Of a stretch of 15,134 bases of DNA, positions 7,070-12,881 are shown in pieces. Source of the DNA: Flectobacillus sp. (GTDB lineage: Bacteria > Bacteroidota > Bacteroidia > Cytophagales > Spirosomataceae). Each line of letters opens with the position of its first letter. The first letter of the stretch is position 1. The position numbers and the translations under genes were made by a program. Under the pieces are notes generated by a model. That model was not told the DNA's origin, ran no database searches, and saw only the letters and a program-made list of their open reading frames with translations. The stretch is from positions 1 through 15,134 of the forward strand of contig JARXAV010000337.1 in the NCBI GenBank assembly GCA_029865665.1, in the 5' to 3' direction.

Positions 7070-8062
7070 ATGAAAGTAGCAGTAGTCGGAGCCACAGGTT
7101 TGGTCGGTGGCGAAATATTGAAGGTTTTAGCGGAACGCAACTTCCCTGTAACAGAACTTATTCCAGTAGCCTCAGCACGTTCTGTGGGTAAACAGGTAGA
7201 GTTTAAGGGTAAGCAATATACCGTTGTAGGCTTCGAAGATGCTATCAAGATGAAACCAGCCGTTGCTATTTTCTCAGCGGGAGGTTCAACGTCTTTAGAA
7301 ACAGCTCCTTTATTTGCAGCAGCAGGCATCACCGTAGTAGATAATTCATCTGCATGGCGTATGGACCCTACTAAAAAATTAGTAGTACCAGAAATCAATG
7401 CTCAGACATTGACGAAAGAAGACAAAATTATTGCAAACCCGAACTGCTCAACTATTCAGATGGTTGTAGTAATGAATCCTTTGCATAAAAAATATAAAAT
7501 CAAACGTGTGGTTGTTTCTACGTACCAATCAGTAACAGGTACAGGAAAGGCAGCGGTTGATCAAATGTTTGCTGAACGTGAAGGTCGTACAGATGTACCT
7601 GCGGTATACCCATACAGAATTGACATGAACGTTTTACCACATATTGACTCGTTTTTACCTAACGGTTACACCAAAGAAGAAATGAAAATGGTGAACGAAA
7701 CGAAGAAAATAATGATGGATGATTCTATTGCTGTAACGGCTACTACGGTTCGTATTCCAACAGTAGGCGGACACTCAGAATCAGTAAATATTGAGTTTGA
7801 AAACGACTTTGATTTACAAGAAGTAATTGATATTTTATCTCAAGAGGAAGGCGTAATAGTACAAAATGATTCTGCTAATCTTGAGTATCCAATGCCATTG
7901 ACAGCACACGGAAAAGACGAAGTATTTGTTGGTCGTATCCGTCGTGACGAAAGTCAAGCTAATACATTGAACTTGTGGATTGTTGCAGATAACCTACGTA
8001 AAGGAGCTGCTACAAACGCTGTTCAAATCGCTGAATACCTAGCGAAAAACGAACTATTGTAG
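7070..8062 (+). CDS. asd: Aspartate-semialdehyde dehydrogenase
   Basis: This enzyme reduces aspartyl phosphate to aspartate-semialdehyde with NADPH. That is the second step of the pathway to lysine, methionine, threonine and the cell-wall precursor diaminopimelate; it is cytoplasmic. The 330-residue length is normal. The nucleotide-binding loop GATGLVGG is at residues 7-14, the catalytic cysteine is Cys126 in NPNCSTIQ, Gln153 lies in STYQSVTGTG, and the substrate-binding arginine and catalytic histidine are Arg228 and His235 in RIPTVGGHSE. SSAWRMD (93-99) is also typical. All key residues are present. The start at 7070 gives the family N-terminus MKVAVVGATG directly. It is probably the last gene of a two-gene unit, closed by a strong terminator 50 bases downstream. 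Confidence 0.97.
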   Translation: MKVAVVGATGLVGGEILKVLAERNFPVTELIPVASARSVGKQVEFKGKQYTVVGFEDAIKMKPAVAIFSAGGSTSLETAPLFAAAGITVVDNSSAWRMDPTKKLVVPEINAQTLTKEDKIIANPNCSTIQMVVVMNPLHKKYKIKRVVVSTYQSVTGTGKAAVDQMFAEREGRTDVPAVYPYRIDMNVLPHIDSFLPNGYTKEEMKMVNETKKIMMDDSIAVTATTVRIPTVGGHSESVNIEFENDFDLQEVIDILSQEEGVIVQNDSANLEYPMPLTAHGKDEVFVGRIRRDESQANTLNLWIVADNLRKGAATNAVQIAEYLAKNELL

Positions 8063-8111
8063 TGTAAATAGGTTTGAGAGGTGTAAAAGACAGAAAATCT
8101 GTACTTTGCAT

Positions 8112-8147
8112 AAAAGCCGAGGCCTTGAGGTCTCGGTTTTTTTTTTT
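8112..8147 (+). terminator. Strong Rho-independent terminator after asd
   Basis: The core CCGAGGCC/GGTCTCGG (8117-8124 with 8129-8136, one G-T wobble) closes a TTGA tetraloop. A-T pairs extend it outward, and it ends in an unbroken run of 11 T (8137-8147). This is the most canonical terminator in the window. Confidence 0.93.
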
Positions 8148-8216
8148 CCTAATTCCTAAAAAATAAGCATTCACCTATGCGTACGAATCAAATGTGTGAG
8201 TATAAATACTTTATTT

Positions 8217-8246
8217 TTTCAAATATGAGAATAATCATATTTGAAA
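8217..8246. promoter_or_regulatory. Perfect 12-bp palindrome overlapping a -33 box (probable operator)
   Basis: TTTCAAATATGA (8217-8228) is repeated exactly in inverse orientation as TCATATTTGAAA (8235-8246), with a 6-base spacer GAATAA. The symmetry and size suit a dimeric regulator. The right arm contains the TTTG (8240-8243) that serves as -33 box of the promoter at 8240-8269, so a bound protein would be expected to block RNA polymerase. The regulator is not identifiable. It is not followed by a T-run, which argues against a terminator. Confidence 0.55.
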
Positions 8247-8269
8247 TGTAACGTAGCTTTATAACTTTG
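8240..8269 (+). promoter_or_regulatory. Two-box Bacteroidota promoter
   Basis: TTTG at 8240-8243, then 18 bases, then TAACTTTG at 8262-8269. Both boxes match the phylum consensus (TTTG and TAnnTTTG) at an accepted spacing, the only such complete match I found in the window. Transcription should start near 8274-8276, about 190 bases before the traR/dksA-like gene and just before a small ORF. Confidence 0.6.
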
Positions 8270-8283
8270 TGAAAAGAGGAAAG

Positions 8284-8358
8284 ATGGAGTATGTTATTGT
8301 TGGATTAATTTATTATTATTCCCAAATTAAATTTTTAAAATATTTTATTTTTTCTTGA
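8284..8358 (+). CDS. Possible 24-residue hydrophobic peptide
   Basis: An ATG at 8284 opens a 24-codon frame ending in TGA at 8358. The peptide begins MEYVIVGLIYYYSQ and is rich in aromatic and aliphatic residues with a few lysines. The predicted promoter would start the RNA about 9 bases upstream, and GAGGAAAG directly before the ATG resembles a Shine-Dalgarno sequence, although Bacteroidota rarely depend on one. In AT-rich DNA an ORF this short can arise by chance, and Ile/Phe/Tyr/Lys codons are expected there. The transcript may be an untranslated small RNA or simply a leader of the downstream gene. Confidence 0.2.
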   Translation: MEYVIVGLIYYYSQIKFLKYFIFS

Positions 8359-8386
8359 TATATTTCAATTATTAACCCAACCACCG

Positions 8387-8394
8387 TATATTTG
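8387..8394 (+). promoter_or_regulatory. Putative promoter -7 element for the traR/dksA-like gene
   Basis: TATATTTG matches TAnnTTTG. The start would fall near 8399-8401, giving a leader of about 65 bases. The -33 region has TTTC (8363-8366) instead of TTTG. Confidence 0.4.
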
Positions 8395-8465
8395 TGAAAT
8401 TTTTGGGGAAAGTATCCTCCTAATACACCCATAGTATATACGTAAAATAAAACTTACTTAAAGTT

Positions 8466-8858
8466 ATGAATACAGAAGTGGAAGAAAAAACCCGTTACTC
8501 AGAAGAAGAACTTAAAGAATTTGAAGCCATAATAACCACCAAATTGGATGAAACTCGTGGAGAACTGAATTACATTCGTGAAGCACTCCACAAGCGTAAT
8601 GACCCAGGTACAGACACTACTGCGGGGAATTCAAAACCAATGGAAGATGGAGCAGATACTTCAGAAAAAGAAAGCCAGAGCCAGTTGGCTTCTCGCTTAC
8701 AAAAATTTGCTACTCAATTAGAAAATGCCCTTATCCGTATTAAAAACGGTACGTATGGTGTATGTATTGACACGGGCAAACTGATTCCGAAAGAGCGTTT
8801 GAGAGCTGTGCCACACACACAACAAACAATCGAAGCGAAATTGATGAAACAACGTTAG
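8466..8858 (+). CDS. TraR/DksA-family regulator with degenerate zinc finger
   Basis: A 130-residue relative of DksA, a protein that enters the RNA polymerase secondary channel and modulates initiation, often together with ppGpp. An N-terminal helical region (about residues 11-45), an acidic stretch (MEDGADTSEKE, 59-69) and a second helix (73-94) form the expected coiled coil. The C-terminal finger region reads YGVCIDTGKLIPKERLRAVP (97-116). Family members with a zinc site carry two CxxC pairs. Here only Cys100 remains and it is the only cysteine of the protein, so zinc binding in the usual manner is not possible; this degenerate form is common among Bacteroidota homologues. It lies alone between a promoter-rich gap and a terminator. 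Target genes cannot be inferred. Confidence 0.85.
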   Translation: MNTEVEEKTRYSEEELKEFEAIITTKLDETRGELNYIREALHKRNDPGTDTTAGNSKPMEDGADTSEKESQSQLASRLQKFATQLENALIRIKNGTYGVCIDTGKLIPKERLRAVPHTQQTIEAKLMKQR

Positions 8859-8939
8859 TCTAAATCAACGGTTCAAAGCTGTTGTTTAATTAACCCGAAG
8901 ATAAAAAACACTACTTCGAAACAATAATGAACTATGACT

Positions 8940-8963
8940 AAAAAGCGGGCAACCGCTTTTTTT
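8940..8963 (+). terminator. Rho-independent terminator after the traR/dksA-like gene
   Basis: AAAAAGCGG (8940-8948) pairs perfectly with CCGCTTTTT (8953-8961) around a GCAA tetraloop, with seven T in all (8957-8963). The next gene starts only 17 bases later. Confidence 0.9.
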
Positions 8964-8980
8964 GTTTTAAATTCGTGCTT

Positions 8981-9316
8981 ATGAAACTAATCGAGCCAAA
9001 CGGATTGATAGACAATCTCTATAAATACGTAAATACGAATATCGAACTCGCTAAACTTGAAGTGCAAGAACGAATAGAAGAGGGAATCAAACGAGTATTG
9101 TTAATTGGAGCGATGGCTATCGTGGCTTTATTATTTTTACTCTTCTTTTTTATCACATTCGCACTTGTATTAAACCATTTACTTGGTGCAAGTCCTTATG
9201 TAGGATTTTTAGTAGTAACGCTATCACTAGGTGGAATTTTAGGAGTGGCAGCGGTTTTCGGACAGAAGAAGCTGGGACAAAATAGTCAAAAGGAGTTGGT
9301 TGATGATAAAGATTAA
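8981..9316 (+). CDS. Small two-helix membrane protein, holin-superfamily (Phage_holin_3_6-like)
   Basis: From the ATG at 8981 the protein has 111 residues; a GTG at 8975 would add two. The N-terminal 38 residues form a charged, probably amphipathic helix (YVNTNIELAKLEVQERIEEGIKR region). Two membrane segments follow at about 39-66 and 72-93, then a short polar tail rich in Lys, Gln and Asp. This layout fits the small integral-membrane family called phage holin superfamily III/putative holin-X. That family is a normal chromosomal component in many bacteria and has no proven lytic role there. There are no phage genes nearby. The gene lies between the traR terminator and a gene for another small membrane protein; whether they share a transcript is unclear because a -7 element lies between them. 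Confidence 0.7.
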   Translation: MKLIEPNGLIDNLYKYVNTNIELAKLEVQERIEEGIKRVLLIGAMAIVALLFLLFFFITFALVLNHLLGASPYVGFLVVTLSLGGILGVAAVFGQKKLGQNSQKELVDDKD

Positions 9317-9349
9317 TCGCTTTTTCGCTGTAAGAAGTGTATTATTTTA

Positions 9350-9357
9350 TAATTTTG
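9350..9357 (+). promoter_or_regulatory. Putative promoter -7 element for the GGGP synthase unit
   Basis: TAATTTTG matches TAnnTTTG and lies 44 bases before the ATG at 9402. A start near 9362-9364 would give a leader of about 40 bases. The -33 region is TTTTTCG, lacking the G at the right place. Confidence 0.4.
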
Positions 9358-9401
9358 CTACAATTTATTCCACCTTCATCGTGTTAAGATAAATAAATAA
9401 G

Positions 9402-9788
9402 ATGTTTCCAGTAAAGAACCAACTATCACTAGCCGAACGTAAAAAAGAATTACGAGCGGAAGCTGATTTCTATAAACATAGCATTGACGAACAAGTGGTA
9501 CAATTAAAAAGTCAGGCTATTCGAGTGAGTACGAGAAGTCTCATCATCGCTAGTGTGCTTTTAGGAACATATTTATTGTTTAAATTGATTACTCCAAGTG
9601 AGGAGGAAGAGAATGGAGGTAAAATAGCATCAAATCCCAATGCTCCAGTTGTTATCAATGCTGCTGAAAATACGGACTCTTGGCTTGTGAAGTCCATTAA
9701 AGGATACATGTTATCTTTTTTGGTGGGAATTGCTCGAAATAAAATAATGGCAGCGATTGCTATGCTGAAAGATTCAAATGCAAAATAA
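9402..9788 (+). CDS. Small membrane protein of unknown function, coupled to GGGP synthase
   Basis: I do not recognise this 128-residue protein. The first 44 residues are charged and helical (LAERKKELRAEADFYKHS region), followed by a clear membrane segment at about 46-63 (SLIIASVLLGTYLLF), an acidic linker (SEEEENGG, 66-73), a low-complexity Asn/Ala/Pro part, and a second hydrophobic or amphipathic segment at about 102-120. It has no signal peptide, so it is probably an inner-membrane protein with a cytoplasmic N-terminus. Its last 11 bases overlap the start of the GGGP synthase gene, which makes translational coupling likely. It resembles the upstream holin-like protein in layout (charged N-terminal helix, then membrane helices) but not in recognisable sequence. 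A role in membrane structure or lipid metabolism is conjecture from position. Confidence 0.65.
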   Translation: MFPVKNQLSLAERKKELRAEADFYKHSIDEQVVQLKSQAIRVSTRSLIIASVLLGTYLLFKLITPSEEEENGGKIASNPNAPVVINAAENTDSWLVKSIKGYMLSFLVGIARNKIMAAIAMLKDSNAK

Positions 9789-10530
9789 CTTACTAAATAG
9801 CTTTTGGAATGTAAAAACTACCCAAAAGAAAGCGTTTGCTATATTGATTGATCCTGACGGCCTTACTGAAGAGCGATTAAGTAGTTTATTGACCTTGTGT
9901 AGGGGTAATAAAATTGATTATTTCTTTGTTGGAGGAAGCTTAATTACCAATGATGTGATGGATCAAACCATCAGGATGATTAAAAAAGAAACTACTGTAC
10001 CTGTTATCTTATTTCCTGGGAATAGTCTGCATATCAGTAGTTTAGCAGACGGAATTTTATTTCTTTCATTAATATCAGGTCGTAATGCTGAATTTTTGAT
10101 TGGTCAACAAGTAGTAGCTGCTCCTGTACTAAAAGCAAGTGGTTTGGAAATCATGCCAACAGGATATATGTTAATAGATGGCGGACGACCAACAACGGTT
10201 TCTTATATGTCCAATACCAATCCAATTCCTCATAACAAGCCAGCAATTGCTGCTTGTACAGCTATGGCTGGAGAAATGTTAGGACTCAAAGTGATGTATT
10301 TGGATGCAGGAAGCGGGGCAGAAAACAGTGTTAGTCCTGCAATGGTGTCGGCAGTAAGACAAGCGGTTGACACCCCTATTATTGTTGGAGGAGGCATTGA
10401 TTCTTCTGAAAAAGTAAAAGAATTATTGGAGGCAGGAGCCGATATTGTTGTAGTCGGTAATGGAATCGAAAAAGATATGTCGTTGATAAAAGAGATTGCT
10501 CAAGTGGTGGAGTCTTTTAGCAACAACTGA
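9778..10530 (+). CDS. Geranylgeranylglyceryl phosphate synthase family protein (GGGPS/PcrB)
   Basis: A 250-residue TIM-barrel prenyltransferase that joins sn-glycerol-1-phosphate to a polyprenyl diphosphate by an ether bond, the first committed step of archaeal-type lipids. Diagnostic segments are in order: ILIDPDG with the metal-binding aspartate at about 25 (22-28), FVGGS (50-54), the FPGN loop (79-82), SLISGRN (97-103), YLDAGSGA (174-181), the glycerol-phosphate-binding GGGI (204-207) and VVGNG (225-229). All look intact. Bacteroidota homologues of this group have been shown to make geranylgeranylglyceryl phosphate; the related Firmicutes PcrB uses heptaprenyl diphosphate. Chain length here is not determined. 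No glycerol-1-phosphate dehydrogenase or second prenyltransferase is in the window. The start codon lies inside the preceding membrane-protein gene. Confidence 0.93.
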   Translation: MQNNLLNSFWNVKTTQKKAFAILIDPDGLTEERLSSLLTLCRGNKIDYFFVGGSLITNDVMDQTIRMIKKETTVPVILFPGNSLHISSLADGILFLSLISGRNAEFLIGQQVVAAPVLKASGLEIMPTGYMLIDGGRPTTVSYMSNTNPIPHNKPAIAACTAMAGEMLGLKVMYLDAGSGAENSVSPAMVSAVRQAVDTPIIVGGGIDSSEKVKELLEAGADIVVVGNGIEKDMSLIKEIAQVVESFSNN

Positions 10531-10553
10531 TTAGGTATATTAGAATTTTAAAT

Positions 10554-10592
10554 ATACCCCAAAAATTGTAATTGGTGCAATTTTTGGGGTAT
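10554..10592. terminator. Long terminator hairpin after GGGP synthase
   Basis: A perfect 15-bp stem (10554-10568 with 10578-10592) and a 9-base loop. The arms contain ATACCCCAAAAATTG and its complement, so the run of T lies inside the stem rather than after it. It begins 24 bases after the stop codon. Confidence 0.8.
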
Positions 10593-10864
10593 TCTCATTT
10601 TGAAATAGAAGCCTTCGAATTTGGGAATATGGGTAAAATGAATGAGCCATATTTACCGTTTTAGGATGAATAAGACCGTAATTGAACAAAAATTGCTGTT
10701 GCTAAATCCTAAAAAAATCCTTAAATTCACTTCGTATTATTAAGAAACTAATAAGTGGTGAGGAGATATAGTCGCTTTATTATTAGTACTTAATAGATTG
10801 ACAACGAAATAGTTATCTTACACATAAATTTATCTTTTAATTTTAAAACAATCATACTAACAAA
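10593..10864. other. Intergenic region before ssb
   Basis: Between the GGGPS terminator and ssb I see no recognised gene. TTTTAGGAT (10659-10667) and ATCCTAAAA (10706-10714) form a 9-bp inverted repeat 38 bases apart, and GGTAAA (10632-10637) mirrors TTTACC (10652-10657). A 25-codon frame (10666-10743, beginning MNKTVIEQK) overlaps these repeats and is too short to call. No exact TAnnTTTG is present; TATCTTTT at 10831-10838 matches five of six fixed positions and could be the ssb promoter, with a start about 20 bases before the ATG. Confidence 0.4.
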
Positions 10865-11335
10865 ATGGCTGGAGTAAACAAAGTAATTTTACTAGGCAAT
10901 TTAGGTTCTGACCCTGAAATTAGATCATTACCTAGTGGTTCTAAAGTAGCATCATTTAGTATTGCAACTTCTGAGGCTTATAACAATAAAGAAGGTCAAC
11001 GAGTTGAACAAACAGAATGGCATAGAGTTGAACTTTGGGATGGACTAGCAAATATTGCAGAACAATACCTTAAAAAAGGCAGAACTGTCTATGTAGAAGG
11101 TAAAATTAGAACGGAAGAATATACAGATAAAGATGGTATCGCTCGAAAAACGACAAAAATTAGAGGGACATCTATGACTTTAGTAGGAGGTAATCCTGAC
11201 AGTGCAGCCAACGGCGGCGGTCAACCACAAGGAGGTTATGCAGCACCAGCTCCACAACCTAGACCAGCTCCAACGCCTGCCCCGGCTCCAGTTCCTGATT
11301 TTCAGGCTGGTGAAGAGGATGATTTACCTTTTTAA
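10865..11335 (+). CDS. ssb: Single-stranded DNA-binding protein
   Basis: SSB coats single-stranded DNA during replication, recombination and repair, and recruits partners through its tail. The 156-residue protein has an OB-fold at about residues 1-107 (NKVILLGNLGSDPEIR at the start, EWHRVELWDGLANIAEQYLKKG with the conserved Trp pair at 52 and 58, YVEGKIRTEEYTDKDG). It is followed by a flexible Gly/Gln/Pro/Ala-rich linker (about 110-145), then the acidic tip EEDDLPF, which is the partner-binding motif in the usual place. All parts are intact, so this looks like the chromosomal housekeeping copy. It precedes gldE, as in other Bacteroidota; a hairpin of moderate strength lies between the two genes. 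Confidence 0.97.
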   Translation: MAGVNKVILLGNLGSDPEIRSLPSGSKVASFSIATSEAYNNKEGQRVEQTEWHRVELWDGLANIAEQYLKKGRTVYVEGKIRTEEYTDKDGIARKTTKIRGTSMTLVGGNPDSAANGGGQPQGGYAAPAPQPRPAPTPAPAPVPDFQAGEEDDLPF

Positions 11336-11352
11336 CCTTATTTAATGGGGGC

Positions 11353-11388
11353 TAATAAGTCCTAGGTTCTAATACATAGGACTTATTA
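11353..11388. terminator. Hairpin between ssb and gldE
   Basis: A perfect 12-bp stem (11353-11364 with 11377-11388) with a 12-base loop, 17 bases after the ssb stop. The T-run is weak (TTATTAAACA), so it may be a leaky terminator, allowing some read-through into gldE, or an RNA-stabilising end. Confidence 0.6.
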
Positions 11389-11423
11389 AACACTCCTTAT
11401 CTTTAACTTAATAAACAAAACAA

Positions 11424-12800
11424 TTGGAAACTCGATTATCTGACGAATCTTACCAGATTAAGGTGTTTTTAGCACAAGTTGAAAACACCTCATCATACAG
11501 TATTTATGGAATCAATACCGTGATTCTACTTGGTCTTCTCTTCCTTTCCGCTATGTTAGCAGGCTCGGAAGTTGCTTTTTTCTCGCTTTCTGCCGATGAA
11601 AGAGCTGCTTGCCGTGAGAGTGATAGCAGCAGTGAACGAATGATTGCCAAGTTGTTAGATAAACCTCAACAACTGTTAGCTACGCTGTTGATATTCATTA
11701 ATTTAGTGAATATTACCTTCGTCACTATCTCCACTTTTATTACCGAACAAATTTTGGGCCCAGCGGAAAAGGATTCGCTAGTTGCTACCCTAATTTTATT
11801 GGTTGGTGTCACCTTCGTGATTACTTTTTTTGGTGAGTTGATTCCTAAAGTATGGGCCCAACAAAATAATCTTCGCTTCGCAAAGTTGACTGCTCCGATT
11901 ATTGAAGTGGCCACTGTTATCTTTCAGCCTTTATCATCCCTGCTACTCGGAATTAGTAATATTATTGAAAAACGAGTAGAGCGTAAAGGATATACCATTA
12001 CGGCAGATGAGCTAAATCATGCCTTGGAAATTACTACGGGAGAAGGTACTTCTGAACAAGAAAAAGATATTCTAAAAGGAATTGTTAACTTTGGAAGTAC
12101 GGCTGCAAAAAGTGTGATGAGGTCGAGAAGAGATTTGACTGCTTTTGATATTACGATTAATTTTCATGAATTAATGGATAAAATCAATAAGTCAGGTTAT
12201 TCAAGAGTACCTGTTTATAAAGAAACGATTGATAAAATTGAAGGTATTTTATACATCAAAGATTTATTGCCTCACCTCGAAAAAGACGAACATTTTGTTT
12301 GGCAAAACTTAATTCATCAGGCATTTTTTATTCCAGAAAGTAAAAAAATAGATGATTTACTCTACGATTTTCAAGAAAAACGAGTACACATGGCCGTAGT
12401 GGTGAATGAGTATGGTGAAACGGAGGGTATCGTTACGATGGAGGATATTATTGAAGAAATTGTTGGTGATATTAACGACGAATCCGACGAAGACGATTTA
12501 GGTTATGTTAAACTTCCTGACGGTTCTTTTGAGTTTGAAGGGAAAATTTCACTAAATGATTTATGTAGAGCGTTAAGTATTGATAATGATTCGTTCGATA
12601 AAGTAAGAGGTGATAGTGAGTCGCTTGGAGGTTTATTGATTGAACTATTTACTCGCTTACCTCATGCAGGGGAAGAAATTGTTCATGATAAATATACTTT
12701 TAGAATTGCATCAGTTGATACCCGACGTATTAAGAAAGTGAAAGTGATGTTGAAACCTGAAGAGGTTGAGTCAGAAGATAAAGATGCGGAGAAAAAGTAG
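11424..12800 (+). CDS. gldE: Gliding motility-associated protein GldE (CNNM/CBS/CorC-type membrane protein)
   Basis: A 458-residue inner-membrane protein. The N-terminal DUF21/CNNM domain has membrane segments at about 31-56, 83-106, 120-142 and 158-180, with the typical GSEVAFFSLS (47-56) and GELIPK (137-142). Two CBS domains follow: about 230-285 (SGYSRVPVYKETIDKIEGIL) and about 295-350 (VVNEYGETEGIVTMEDIIEEIVGDI). The C-terminal CorC/HlyC-type domain occupies about 365-447. In Flavobacterium johnsoniae GldE acts with GldD in gliding and type IX secretion; homologues elsewhere are linked to magnesium or cobalt transport. Assignment rests on this architecture plus position directly after ssb. 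The start is a TTG: the next in-frame ATG (Met44) would remove part of the first membrane segment. The gene after it is not gldD. Confidence 0.88.
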   Translation: METRLSDESYQIKVFLAQVENTSSYSIYGINTVILLGLLFLSAMLAGSEVAFFSLSADERAACRESDSSSERMIAKLLDKPQQLLATLLIFINLVNITFVTISTFITEQILGPAEKDSLVATLILLVGVTFVITFFGELIPKVWAQQNNLRFAKLTAPIIEVATVIFQPLSSLLLGISNIIEKRVERKGYTITADELNHALEITTGEGTSEQEKDILKGIVNFGSTAAKSVMRSRRDLTAFDITINFHELMDKINKSGYSRVPVYKETIDKIEGILYIKDLLPHLEKDEHFVWQNLIHQAFFIPESKKIDDLLYDFQEKRVHMAVVVNEYGETEGIVTMEDIIEEIVGDINDESDEDDLGYVKLPDGSFEFEGKISLNDLCRALSIDNDSFDKVRGDSESLGGLLIELFTRLPHAGEEIVHDKYTFRIASVDTRRIKKVKVMLKPEEVESEDKDAEKK

Positions 12801-12818
12801 TTTCTCTCATTAAAAAGG

Positions 12819-12855
12819 TAAACGCAAGAATTTGTACAATTCTTGCGTTTATTTG
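12819..12855 (+). terminator. Terminator after gldE
   Basis: A perfect 14-bp stem (12819-12832 with 12838-12851) around a 5-base loop TGTAC, followed by TTTG. It begins 19 bases after the gldE stop. It separates gldE from the lipoprotein gene, whose ATG comes 31 bases after the stem. Confidence 0.85.
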
Positions 12856-12881
12856 TTTTAGCCAAGTCAAAAATATGAAAT

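Larger units (their letters stand above)
8063..8465. other. 403-base intergenic region between asd and the traR/dksA-like gene
   Basis: Apart from the asd terminator the stretch is very AT-rich. It holds a perfect 12-bp inverted repeat (8217-8246), a two-box Bacteroidota promoter (8240-8269), a possible 24-codon ORF (8284-8358) and a second -7 element (8387-8394) suited to the next gene. A short AGTAT-AA-ATACT symmetry sits at 8199-8210. I see no tRNA or known riboswitch. The space between the two promoters could also be a small RNA. Confidence 0.6.

Noticed and set aside
8981..9316. Prophage remnant suggested by the holin-like gene
   Set aside because: The family is common as a chromosomal gene, and there is no endolysin, integrase, structural gene or attachment-site repeat nearby.
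10798..10822. sigma70-type promoter (TTGACA at 10798-10803) before ssb
   Set aside because: No TATAAT-like box lies at 16-18 bases, and the primary sigma factor of Bacteroidota does not favour this consensus.
12683..12865. Minus-strand 60-codon frame over the gldE 3' end and terminator
   Set aside because: It is a shadow of gldE crossing a terminator hairpin, with no recognisable sequence.
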